Below are positions 8,551-15,675 of a stretch of 64,000 nucleotides of DNA, one piece after another (within the stretch, counting starts at the first letter, position 1; the number at the start of each line of letters is the position of its first letter). The stretch covers positions 124,001 through 188,000 of the forward strand of contig NZ_JACOEA010000001.1 in assembly GCF_014281125.1 (NCBI RefSeq), in the 5' to 3' direction. The stretch comes from Lawsonibacter celer. GTDB taxonomy: Bacteria; Bacillota; Clostridia; Oscillospirales; Oscillospiraceae. The position numbers and the translations under genes were made by a program. The notes under the pieces were generated by a model that had not been told where the DNA came from, ran no database searches, and was given only the letters and a program-made list of their open reading frames with translations.

Positions 8551-9460
8551 ATTTCTTTACATATTGGCGCAGGGTTCCAATGCGCTCAATCCGGATTTCC
8601 ACGGTGTCGCCGTCGGAGAGGTAGGGCAGCGCCCCGCCGCGCTCGGCCAGACAGCCGCCGCCCACGGTGCCCAGGCCGATCACATCACCGGGGACCACAG
8701 GGGAGTCCTGGGTCACCACCTCAAAGAGCTGTGGGATGGTCCAGTACATATCCCCGGTGGCCGAATCCGTGGTCTGCGTTCCGTTGACAAAGGCGTCCAC
8801 CTTCAGGTCCAGCCGCCCGTTATTCCAGCGGTCGATGACCTCGTCCATGGTGACGATCCAGGGGCCGAACCCGGCGGCGAAATCCTTGCTCTTGTGCATC
8901 CCCAGGAAGCCCACCTCACGGCCGCCCTCCGCCCGGTCCGTCCAGTCGTTGTATATGGTGACGCCGAAGATGTAGTCCAGGATGTGCTCGGCCTTGATGT
9001 CGCGGCCCGTCCTGCCCACCACCAGCGCCAGCTCCGCCTCGTAGTCCAGGGTGACAGATCCGGCCTTGCGGGAGATGACCGCCTCTGGCCCGCTGAGCAC
9101 ATTGGGGTTCTCGTAGAAATAGATGGGGCGTTCGTACCAGATGGGGGGAGTGGTATGGCCGCTGCGCTTGCTGGTGCCGTTGGAGTGGGCCTCAAACAGG
9201 CTGGAGTCCCGGATGGAGGCCGGGCGCAGAATGGGCGGGTGGAGCGATACCGCACTCAGGGGCAGGGTCTCCCGCTTTGCCCCGCTGTCCAGAGCGGCCT
9301 GAATGGCGGCGACGGGATCGTCAAAGCGGCAGATCAGCGCGCCGATGTCCGGAATGACCTCGGAACAGCCCAGCAGAGCGGTCAGATCCACTACTTCATC
9401 GTCCAGCTTCATACCGGCGCGGGGACCAAAGAATCTGTACTGATAGGTCAGCAACTTCAT
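8549..9460 (-). CDS. Fumarylacetoacetate hydrolase (FAH) family protein
   Basis: 303 aa from the ATG at 9460, chosen because AGAAAGGATG lies 10 bases upstream and the family starts with a short barrel-like N-terminus. The C-terminal FAH fold shows the metal-site acids in LDYEAELALVVG, the IYNDWTDR segment and the GDVIGLGTVGGG turn. FAH enzymes cleave C-C bonds or decarboxylate/hydrate 2-oxo acids at the end of aromatic degradation. It is convergent with the cyclase/MFS operon and is probably its final catabolic step, although it has its own promoter. Confidence 0.9.
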   Translation of the reverse strand: MKLLTYQYRFFGPRAGMKLDDEVVDLTALLGCSEVIPDIGALICRFDDPVAAIQAALDSGAKRETLPLSAVSLHPPILRPASIRDSSLFEAHSNGTSKRSGHTTPPIWYERPIYFYENPNVLSGPEAVISRKAGSVTLDYEAELALVVGRTGRDIKAEHILDYIFGVTIYNDWTDRAEGGREVGFLGMHKSKDFAAGFGPWIVTMDEVIDRWNNGRLDLKVDAFVNGTQTTDSATGDMYWTIPQLFEVVTQDSPVVPGDVIGLGTVGGGCLAERGGALPYLSDGDTVEIRIERIGTLRQYVKK

Positions 9461-9665
9461 TGTGATACATCCTTTCTGCAACAGGAGGCGGGGCGGCGTC
9501 CGGGTCCTCCTCCGGATAGGCCTGTGCGGCCGATAAACGGATTCTATCAGAGCGCGGAAAGGAAGTAAAGCGCGGATTCCACACGCTGATGTGCATAGGC
9601 GCTTAGTTGAGGCGGATTCCTCCGAACACGGCAACATGAATCGGGCACAGACGCCGGAAAGCCGG

Positions 9666-10121
9666 TTAATGTGCCTTTCCGCCCAGCATGGCGTTGAGCT
9701 CCGCCCGGGTGCAGTGGTAGTCCCCGTCTCCGCTGCGGCGGTAGGCGCCGGTGAAGGGGCTTTTGCCCAGATAGACGGGCAGCTGGTCCGTCGGGGCGGG
9801 AGGGACCTCGATGACCACGATGTCTCCGCCCGGCGCGTGTTCCACCCGGATCTGATCGTCAGTAAGGATGTTGCTGCTGACCACGCTCCGGTCATTCAGA
9901 AGGGCCTTGAATTCCGCCGCCAGCTCCTCGGGATTCAGCAGGCCCTGCACCCGCAGGGAGTGGTCAGGCAGCTCCTCCACGCCCAGCAGAATCAGCCCTC
10001 CGTAGGTGTTGGCAAAGGCGGAATAGGTCTCCCAAACGCTGTGGGGCAGACCGCCGGTGGCCAGCTTGGCCTCCAGACGGTTGTTCTCCCGGTAGGAGGG
10101 AATTTGGGTCAGATCAAACAT
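9666..10121 (-). CDS. AlbA_2 (Schlafen-type) domain protein, short form
   Basis: 151 aa. The N-terminal SYRENNRLEAKLATGG and the FANTYGGLILLGVEE segment are typical of the AlbA_2 putative DNA/nucleotide-binding domain. Most family members continue with a 200-300-aa C-terminal region with winged helices; here the protein stops after the YRRSGDGDYHCTRAEL end of the domain, so it is a stand-alone AlbA_2 form. GAGGAGGG precedes the ATG. It lies 12 bases after hxlR, so both are one transcript. Its role is unknown; regulation is plausible. Confidence 0.8.
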   Translation of the reverse strand: MFDLTQIPSYRENNRLEAKLATGGLPHSVWETYSAFANTYGGLILLGVEELPDHSLRVQGLLNPEELAAEFKALLNDRSVVSSNILTDDQIRVEHAPGGDIVVIEVPPAPTDQLPVYLGKSPFTGAYRRSGDGDYHCTRAELNAMLGGKAH

Positions 10122-10133
10122 AACACGCCCTCC

Positions 10134-10460
10134 TCAGAGCTGCCTGGCCTTGTACGCCTCGCCCCACAGCCTCATGGAGTCCAGAATGGGGCGCATGGAT
10201 TCTCCCAGTTGGCTCAGTGCGTACTCCACCCGTGGGGGCACTTCGGGATAGACCGTGCGGGTGACAAGACCGTCCTCCTCCAGGGAGCGCAGAGCGTCCG
10301 TAAGCACCTTTTGACTGACGCCTTCCAGGTCCTTTTTCAGCTCATTGAACCGCCAGGGGCGGTCCATCAGATTGCGCAGGATCAGCAGCTTCCACTTGCT
10401 GCCGATGAGTGCCACCGTAGTGGCCACCGGGCAGGCGGGCATCTCCTCTTTGGTCAGCAT
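10134..10460 (-). CDS. HxlR-family winged-helix regulator
   Basis: 108 aa from the ATG at 10460, picked because AAGGAGGTCGTCCG precedes it and the family normally begins with a short Cys-containing lead (MPACPVATT). The HxlR helix-turn-helix follows (FNELKKDLEGVSQKVLTDAL, LEEDGLVTRTVYPEVPPRVEY). The Cys near residue 10 is conserved in redox- or aldehyde-sensing members. It is divergent from the ACGX peptide/radical SAM operon, and a perfect dyad at 10531-10546 lies between them, so it probably represses that operon and itself. Confidence 0.9.
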   Translation of the reverse strand: MLTKEEMPACPVATTVALIGSKWKLLILRNLMDRPWRFNELKKDLEGVSQKVLTDALRSLEEDGLVTRTVYPEVPPRVEYALSQLGESMRPILDSMRLWGEAYKARQL

Positions 10461-10530
10461 CGGACGACCTCCTTGTGGACGTGATAATCTCATTATAGTG
10501 CCGCGCTTGTGCGCTGTCAACGGCACAAAG

Positions 10531-10546
10531 GTCACCAAAAGGTGAC
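10531..10546. promoter_or_regulatory. Dyad operator candidate for HxlR
   Basis: GTCACC-AAAA-GGTGAC is a perfect 6-bp inverted repeat placed between the divergent hxlR gene and the ACGX peptide gene. A -10-like TATGCT follows further downstream near 10590. The size fits a winged-helix dimer site; binding by this HxlR is inference. Confidence 0.55.
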
Positions 10547-10654
10547 TGGGTTATAAAAAAGTGCGTACTTTTCAGGGCGGTTCCCGGATGCTATGCTGTG
10601 TTCAGAGGCCGGGAAAACCGCCCCGGTCCAATCAAAAGTATGGAGGAATGTATC

Positions 10655-10804
10655 ATGGGACTGAAGAATTTGTTTGCCTGGTACGCGGATGCCGAGACGA
10701 AAGCCGCGACAGCCTGCGGCACGGCCTGCGGGGCGGGAGATCCCAAGCCGGACCCCAAGCCCAGCGCGTGCGGCAGCGCCTGCGGTGCCGGCGACGGGAA
10801 GTGA
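10655..10804 (+). CDS. ACGX-repeat peptide, candidate RiPP precursor
   Basis: 49 aa, starting at ATG 10655 after GGAGGA (10642-10647). The N-terminal 18 residues (MGLKNLFAWYADAETKAA) look like a leader with an aromatic patch; the C-terminal core has the tandem unit ACGTACGAGD, a linker DPKPDPKPS, and the second unit ACGSACGAGD. Four ACG triplets give four Cys, each followed by Gly. The next gene is a radical SAM/SPASM enzyme, as in computationally defined ACGX-repeat peptide systems. The Cys are likely thioether-forming residues or metal ligands. The mature product and function are unknown. Confidence 0.85.
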   Translation: MGLKNLFAWYADAETKAATACGTACGAGDPKPDPKPSACGSACGAGDGK

Positions 10805-10811
10805 GCAAGGC

Positions 10812-10869
10812 CGCGCCTCCCTGCGGGAGGGCGGCTCCGAGAGGGCACAGCGGCCCTTTGGGAGGCGCG
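10812..10869 (+). other. RNA stem-loop between precursor and radical SAM gene
   Basis: CGCGCCTCCC (10812-10821) pairs perfectly with GGGAGGCGCG (10860-10869); shorter inner stems lie between them. No T-tract follows, so it is not a normal terminator. It could protect the precursor mRNA or lower downstream expression, giving much peptide and little enzyme, as seen in many RiPP operons (inference). Confidence 0.6.
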
Positions 10870-10913
10870 CTCCCGCGTGTGTATCAATCAGAACCCTTAA
10901 GGAGAAGTGAACG

Positions 10914-11942
10914 ATGGAATACTTTGCGTTTCAGTGGCATATTACGGAGGCCTGCGACCAGCGGTGCAAGCACTGCTACATCTACGCATTGGGCTCCCAC
11001 GCCAAGTTCAGGGAAATGGCCGTGGAGGACATGGTGAAGGTCATTGGGAACTGCCGGACCTTCTGTAAAAAGGCGGGCCGGATGCCCTACTTCTACCTCA
11101 CTGGGGGCGACCCCATCCTGCACCCCCAGTTCTGGACCCTGGCCAAGCTGCTGCGTGAGCGGGACCTGCCCTTTGCCATCCTGGGTAATCCCTTCCATCT
11201 CAGCGATGAGGTGTGTGAGCGGTTAGCCGCCTGCGGCTGCCGGAAGTACCAGCTGTCCCTGGACGGCCTGCGGGACACACACGACCGCATCCGCCGCCCC
11301 GGCTCCTATGACGAGACCCTGGCGGCCATCCCGCCCCTGAAACGGGCGGGCATCAGCGTGGCCGTCATGGCTACCGTGTCCAAATGGAACGTGGCGGAAA
11401 TTCCCTCTCTAGTGGATGTGGCGGTGGAGCACGAGGCGGATGTCTTTGCATTTGCCCGGTACTGTCCCTCACGTGCCGACCGGGATACCACCTGTTCGCC
11501 CCAGGAATACCGGGACATGATGGAGCAGTGCTGGGAGAAGTTCCAGAAATATGAAGCGGAGGGCTGCAAGACCTCCTTCAACCTGAAGGATCACCTGTGG
11601 ACCCTATTCCAGTATGAGGAGGGCCTTTTTGATCTCAGGGACTATCCGGAGGACGACATGATCTACGGCGGCTGCAACTGCGGCAACTGCCACATGACCA
11701 TTCTTTCCGACGGGGCGGTGTACGCCTGCCGCCGGATGGAGAGCAGGGTGGGCAATGTCCTCGCCGACGACCTCTATGACCTGTTCACCGGGGAGGCCTA
11801 TGAGGCATACCGCCGGTATGATAAATTTGAGAAGTGCGTCAAGTGCGAGCTGCGGCGGTTCTGCCGGGGCTGTCCTGCCGTGGCCGCCGGATACCACGGC
11901 GATATGTACGCCGCCGACCCCCAGTGCTGGAAGGAGGTTTGA
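10914..11942 (+). CDS. Radical SAM/SPASM peptide maturase (ACGX system)
   Basis: 342 aa. The radical SAM cluster motif is C14-x3-C18-x2-C21 (EACDQRCKHC), followed by the YLTGGDP SAM-binding loop. The C-terminal SPASM region has the Cys sets CNCGNC, YACRR and CVKCELRRFCRGCP plus a late Cys, enough for two auxiliary 4Fe-4S clusters. SPASM enzymes of this size modify ribosomal peptides by forming thioether or C-C bonds. The ACGX peptide sits just upstream and is the obvious substrate. I recall an ACGX-system radical SAM family in protein-family databases but could not check it here. AAGGAG precedes the ATG. Confidence 0.93.
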   Translation: MEYFAFQWHITEACDQRCKHCYIYALGSHAKFREMAVEDMVKVIGNCRTFCKKAGRMPYFYLTGGDPILHPQFWTLAKLLRERDLPFAILGNPFHLSDEVCERLAACGCRKYQLSLDGLRDTHDRIRRPGSYDETLAAIPPLKRAGISVAVMATVSKWNVAEIPSLVDVAVEHEADVFAFARYCPSRADRDTTCSPQEYRDMMEQCWEKFQKYEAEGCKTSFNLKDHLWTLFQYEEGLFDLRDYPEDDMIYGGCNCGNCHMTILSDGAVYACRRMESRVGNVLADDLYDLFTGEAYEAYRRYDKFEKCVKCELRRFCRGCPAVAAGYHGDMYAADPQCWKEV

Positions 11943-11943
11943 A

Positions 11944-12536
11944 ATGGATATTTTTGATTTGATGCGCTCCCGCCGGTCGATCCGCAAATATCAGAAGCGC
12001 CAAATTCCCCGCGAACTGGTGGAGAAGGTGCTGGAGGTGGGCAGCTATGCCCCCAACGCCGGCGGCGGGCAGAGGTCTGTACTGGCGGCGATTCATGACC
12101 GGGAACTGGTGAGCGATTGGGACGGCTCAACGCAGCCAGTATGGACAGGCGCAAACTGTTGGGTGGCTACGTTTCCGCTGATCAGCCCAGCATCATCGAC
12201 GACCCTTCCATAAAAAGCGGGTTTTATGGCGCGCCGACGGTATGCGTGGTGTTCACGCCCGTAAGCTTTTTATACGGCGTCCCGGACGCTTTCTGCTGTG
12301 CCGAGAATATGGTTCTGGCGGCATCCGAGTTAGGGCTTGCCTCCTGCATCATCGCTCGTGGGGAGGATACCTTTGACACGCTTTTGGGTCTGGAACTGAT
12401 GAAGAAGTGGGGTATCCCGGAGGGCTGGATCGCCCGGTGCTTCGTTACGTTAGGCTACTGTGAGGGGGGCTATCCCAGCCCCAAAGAGCGCAGAGCGGGC
12501 CGAATCAAGATTATTGAACAGGAGGAAATCCTATGA
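11944..12536 (+). pseudogene. Nitroreductase family protein, frameshifted
   Basis: The start ATG lies one base after the radical SAM stop. Frame 1 gives the N-terminus (SRRSIRKYQKRQIPRELVEK, SYAPNAGGGQRS), typical of FMN nitroreductases. Homology moves to another frame near 12115: after RELVSD the expected LGRLNAAS continues only with a one-base shift (GATTGGG instead of a likely GATTTGGG). The second frame runs to 12536 with FYGAPTVCVVFTP and LGLASCII. Repairing one T would restore about 197 aa. It is either a real inactivating deletion or a sequencing error. Its place in the operon suggests oxidation or reduction of the peptide. Confidence 0.85.
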
Positions 12537-13144
12537 ACGCTGAGACCTGCCTGGAGAAACTGAGCTATGTGGGTGTGCTGTCCTTCGCCACCGTGGATGA
12601 GTGGGGCGCGCCCCAGGTGCGGTGCATCAGCGCCATCCACTATGAGGCGGACAGCCTGTATTTCTTTACCGCCCGGGGGAAGGATTTCTGCCGGGAGCTG
12701 GAGCGGGACGGCCGGGTCCAGGTGATGGGCTATACCAAATTCAAGGAGATGGTCCGCCTGTCCGGGCGGGCCCAGGCCGTCCCGGAGGAGGCGCAGGCCC
12801 GGTGGTTGGACGTGATCTTTTCCGAGCAGCCCTATTTGGCCAACGTCTACCCCGGGGACAGCCGGAAGGCTGGCGTCATCTTCTGCATCCGGGACTTCTC
12901 CATTGAATATTTCCACCTGGGGGTCAGGCCCATCTTCCGGGAGACCTATGCCGTGGGGAACAGCCGCCCCAGGGTCAGGGGCTATGAGATCACGAGGGAG
13001 TGTGTCGGCTGCGGGCTGTGCCAGGCCGTCTGCCCCCAGGGGGCAATCGACGCGGGGACGCCCTTCCGCATCCGGCAGGAGCACTGTCTGCACTGCGGCA
13101 GATGTCTGGAGCGCTGCCCGGTGGGGGCCGTCCGCCGCCTTTGA
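12533..13144 (+). CDS. Pyridoxamine-phosphate-oxidase-like flavoprotein fused to 2x4Fe-4S ferredoxin
   Basis: 203 aa; its ATG overlaps the nitroreductase stop (ATGA). Residues 1-130 form the split-barrel FMN-binding fold (VLSFATVDEWGAPQVRCISA, LYFFTARGKDF). The C-terminus has two ferredoxin cluster motifs, CVGCGLCQAVCP and CLHCGRCLERCP. Such fusions transfer electrons between ferredoxin and flavin; the substrate is unknown. Beside a radical SAM enzyme and nitroreductase it could supply electrons for cluster reduction or act on the modified peptide (inference). Confidence 0.9.
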   Translation: MNAETCLEKLSYVGVLSFATVDEWGAPQVRCISAIHYEADSLYFFTARGKDFCRELERDGRVQVMGYTKFKEMVRLSGRAQAVPEEAQARWLDVIFSEQPYLANVYPGDSRKAGVIFCIRDFSIEYFHLGVRPIFRETYAVGNSRPRVRGYEITRECVGCGLCQAVCPQGAIDAGTPFRIRQEHCLHCGRCLERCPVGAVRRL

Positions 13145-13151
13145 AAAGCCA

Positions 13152-13943
13152 ATGACCAGACTAGAACAGATCGAGGCGCTGAACGCACGCCTGCTGGCGG
13201 AAATGCCGGAATACCGCGACTGGGCGGCGCGGGTTCCCATGGAGACGGAGCATCGCCGGCGGCTTTTGCGCTCCCTGATGAACCTGCGGCCGCCCATGTC
13301 CCTGGATCCGGAATTTCTGGCGGCCCAGGACAGGCTGCTATCGGAGGAGCGGGAGGAACGGGGCGTGGTGGATGCCTCCGGCCTCCTGGAGGTCCCGGGC
13401 CGGCCGGGGATGGCCCTATGGCAGGGGGATATTACCCGGCTGAAATGCGACGCCGTTGTCAATGCCGCCAACTCAGCGCTGCTGGGGTGCTTCTGCCCCT
13501 GCCACGGTTGTATTGACAACGCTATCCATTCAGCGGCGGGGCTACAGCTCCGGAACGCCTGCGCACGGCTCATGGCGGAACAGGGGCATGAGGAGCCTGC
13601 CGGGCGGGCCAAACTCACCCCGGCCTATAACCTCCCCGCCCGGTATGTCCTCCACACCGTGGGGCCCATCGTCCGGGTCCAGGTGACGGAGCAGGACCGC
13701 GCCCAGCTGGCCGCCTGCTACCGCGCCTGCCTGGCGCTGGCGGCGGAGCACGGACTGGAGTGCGTGGCCTTCTGCTGTATCTCCACCGGGGAGTTTCACT
13801 TCCCACGCCGGGAGGCCGCCCGAATCGCCGTGGCCACGGTAAGGGACTTCCTCAAGGAGAAAACTTCCATTCAAAAGGTGATTTTCAATGTTTTCAAGGA
13901 TTTGGATGCCCAGACCTACCGGGCGCTTCTCGGAACAGGTTGA
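13152..13943 (+). CDS. Zinc-dependent macrodomain protein-ADP-ribose hydrolase
   Basis: 263 aa from the ATG at 13152, 7 bases after the previous stop. An N-terminal helical extension (about 80 residues) precedes the macrodomain: LWQGDITRLKCDAVVNAANS, then the Zn-binding segment LGCFCPCHGCIDNAIHSAAG, characteristic of macrodomains linked to class-M sirtuins. ISTGEFHFPR supplies the second ADP-ribose loop. These enzymes remove ADP-ribose put on by SirTM, whose gene overlaps its 3' end by 56 bases. It is likely translationally coupled, as no strong SD is seen. Confidence 0.93.
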   Translation: MTRLEQIEALNARLLAEMPEYRDWAARVPMETEHRRRLLRSLMNLRPPMSLDPEFLAAQDRLLSEEREERGVVDASGLLEVPGRPGMALWQGDITRLKCDAVVNAANSALLGCFCPCHGCIDNAIHSAAGLQLRNACARLMAEQGHEEPAGRAKLTPAYNLPARYVLHTVGPIVRVQVTEQDRAQLAACYRACLALAAEHGLECVAFCCISTGEFHFPRREAARIAVATVRDFLKEKTSIQKVIFNVFKDLDAQTYRALLGTG

Positions 13944-14775
13944 ACGGGTTGGCGAATGGCTGAGCGCTTGCGATGCCGTACTGGTGGGCGCGGGGGCTGG
14001 CCTGTCCGCCTCGGCAGGCTTTGTCTATTCCGGGCCCCGCTTTGAGGAACACTTTGCCGATTTCCAGGCCAAGTACGGCTTTCGCGACATGTACTCCGGC
14101 GGATTCTATCCCTATCCGACCCTGGAGGAGTTCTGGGCCTTCTGGAGCCGGAACAGCCTCATCAACCGCTACACCGACCCGCCCAAGCCGGTCTATGAGG
14201 ACCTGCTTCGACTGGTGGAGGACAAGGACTATTTTGTGCTGACCACCAATGTGGATCACTGCTTCCAAAAGGCGGGATTTGATAAAAAACGGCTGTTCTA
14301 CACCCAAGGAGACTACGGGCTGTGGCAGTGCTCCGGGCCCTGCCACAGGACTACCTACGACAATGAGAGCGCGGTGCGCCGCATGGTGGCGGAGCAGAGG
14401 AGCATGCGGATTCCCACTAAATGCATTCCCTACTGTCCCAAATGCGGCAGGCCCATGACCATGAATCTGCGCAGTGACGCCTCCTTTGTCCAGGATGAGG
14501 GTTGGTATGCCGCGGCCGGGCGCTATGAGCAGTTCCTGCGCCGCCATGAGGGCGCGCGCCTGCTTCTGCTGGAGCTGGGCGTGGGGGAGAACACCCCTGT
14601 GATTATCAAATACCCGTTTTGGCGCATGGCCGCTCAAAACCCCCGTGCGCTTTATGTGAGCGTCAACCGCGGCCAGGCCTGGGCACCCCTGGAGCTGGGC
14701 AGGCGCGCCTTGTGCATGGAACGGGATATTGGGGCGGTGCTGACGTGTCTGCGGGCATATGTGCTGCATCAGTAA
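13888..14775 (+). CDS. Class-M sirtuin (SirTM) protein ADP-ribosyltransferase
   Basis: 295 aa. The ATG at 13888 has AAGGTG 7 bases upstream, inside the macrodomain gene. NAD-binding motif VLVGAGAGLSASAGF, the TTNVDHCFQKAGF loop, and Cys pairs CSGPCH and CIPYCPKCG for the structural zinc. SirTM enzymes ADP-ribosylate rather than deacetylate; in characterised operons the target is a lipoylated GcvH-like carrier made by LplA2. Neither partner is visible here; instead the pair ends the ACGX peptide operon. The acceptor in this organism is therefore open. Confidence 0.93.
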   Translation: MFSRIWMPRPTGRFSEQVERVGEWLSACDAVLVGAGAGLSASAGFVYSGPRFEEHFADFQAKYGFRDMYSGGFYPYPTLEEFWAFWSRNSLINRYTDPPKPVYEDLLRLVEDKDYFVLTTNVDHCFQKAGFDKKRLFYTQGDYGLWQCSGPCHRTTYDNESAVRRMVAEQRSMRIPTKCIPYCPKCGRPMTMNLRSDASFVQDEGWYAAAGRYEQFLRRHEGARLLLLELGVGENTPVIIKYPFWRMAAQNPRALYVSVNRGQAWAPLELGRRALCMERDIGAVLTCLRAYVLHQ

Positions 14776-15125
14776 AACGGCAGGGCCGCCGACAGCCGCG
14801 CAGGGAGGCGTTTTGGGGGGAGCGTCAGAAGGAGCGCGCGGTGCTTTCCGGTATGAGACCGAAAAGCTCGCCGCAAGCGATAGGATGCTTGCGGCGATTT
14901 ACCCCAATACGATAAATAGGCTATTTTTAATGGCATTTTTTATGGTTGATTAAAGCGTCAGGGCGTTGCACGCTTGAGCTGAATCCCCGGCCAGGCGTCT
15001 TCATGCATTCGATGCCGGCCGAGCCCTGGAGGCATGTTTCAATATATAATGTATAAAAATTTCCAGGAGTATCAGTGCATGGTGCGGCATGGAAACTAAT
15101 AGAATTGTTCCACGGAGGTGATTTT
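14776..15125. other. Intergenic region with one strong hairpin, no gene seen
   Basis: A perfect 10-bp stem CGCCGCAAGC / GCTTGCGGCG at 14869-14896, followed by ATTTA, may end the sirtuin operon, although the T-tract is poor. The 14900-15070 part becomes A/T-rich and probably contains the tspO promoter. Small open frames here lack ribosome sites or recognisable similarity. Confidence 0.5.
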
Positions 15126-15596
15126 TTGAATCGAAAACTAAGACAACTGTTTATTTGCGTTGCTGTCCCGCTTGCGGTTGGTGGAATCTCTGCGTGGCTA
15201 TCCCGGGAAAGCATGAACACCTTTGCAATCCTTAACAAACCGCCTCTATCCCCGCCGGGATGGCTTTTTCCGGTAGTATGGACAATTTTGTTTGTCTTAA
15301 TGGGAGTTGCATCCTATCTGGTTCTCAGGTCAGCACAACCACAGCAAACGATCAACAAGGCACTGTGGCTGTATGGAATACAGTTAGGAGTTAACTTCTT
15401 CTGGTCAATCATCTTTTTTAATTTGTCACTTTACTTGCTCTCCTTCTTTTGGCTCATTCTTTTATGGCTCCTTATTTTTGCAACTACTGTATGGTTTTAT
15501 CGGATTTCCCAGACAGCAGGGCATCTGATGCTTCCATATTTGTTATGGGTCACATTTGCCGGATATCTAAATTGGGGTATCTATCAGCTGAATTAG
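15126..15596 (+). CDS. tspO: TspO/MBR family tryptophan-rich sensory protein
   Basis: 156 aa with five predicted helices and the family hallmarks: NKPPLSPPGWLFPVVWTIL in helix 1-2 loop and GVNFFWSIIFFN. I start at TTG 15126 because GGAGGTG lies 5 bases upstream and the resulting N-terminus (LNRKLRQLFI) matches the family length; GTG 15075 is the alternative. TspO binds porphyrins and takes part in stress responses. The gene and its neighbour downstream are clearly lower in GC than the surrounding genes. It ends before a bidirectional terminator shared with the convergent gene. Confidence 0.93.
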   Translation: MNRKLRQLFICVAVPLAVGGISAWLSRESMNTFAILNKPPLSPPGWLFPVVWTILFVLMGVASYLVLRSAQPQQTINKALWLYGIQLGVNFFWSIIFFNLSLYLLSFFWLILLWLLIFATTVWFYRISQTAGHLMLPYLLWVTFAGYLNWGIYQLN

Positions 15597-15621
15597 ACGG
15601 CAGGCAAACAGCGATATGTCT

Positions 15622-15674
15622 TCAAAAAACACCACCTTCTGCTTTTTTAGGCAGTGAAGGTGGTGTCTCTATTT
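15622..15674. terminator. Bidirectional terminator after tspO
   Basis: ACACCACCTTC (15629-15639) and GAAGGTGGTGT (15656-15666) form a perfect stem flanked by AAAAAA on the left and TCTATTTCTT on the right. Confidence 0.85.
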
Positions 15675-15675
15675 C

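Noticed and set aside
14759..14953. 64-codon frame after the sirtuin gene
   Set aside because: Starts inside the sirtuin gene, crosses a hairpin and shows no family pattern.
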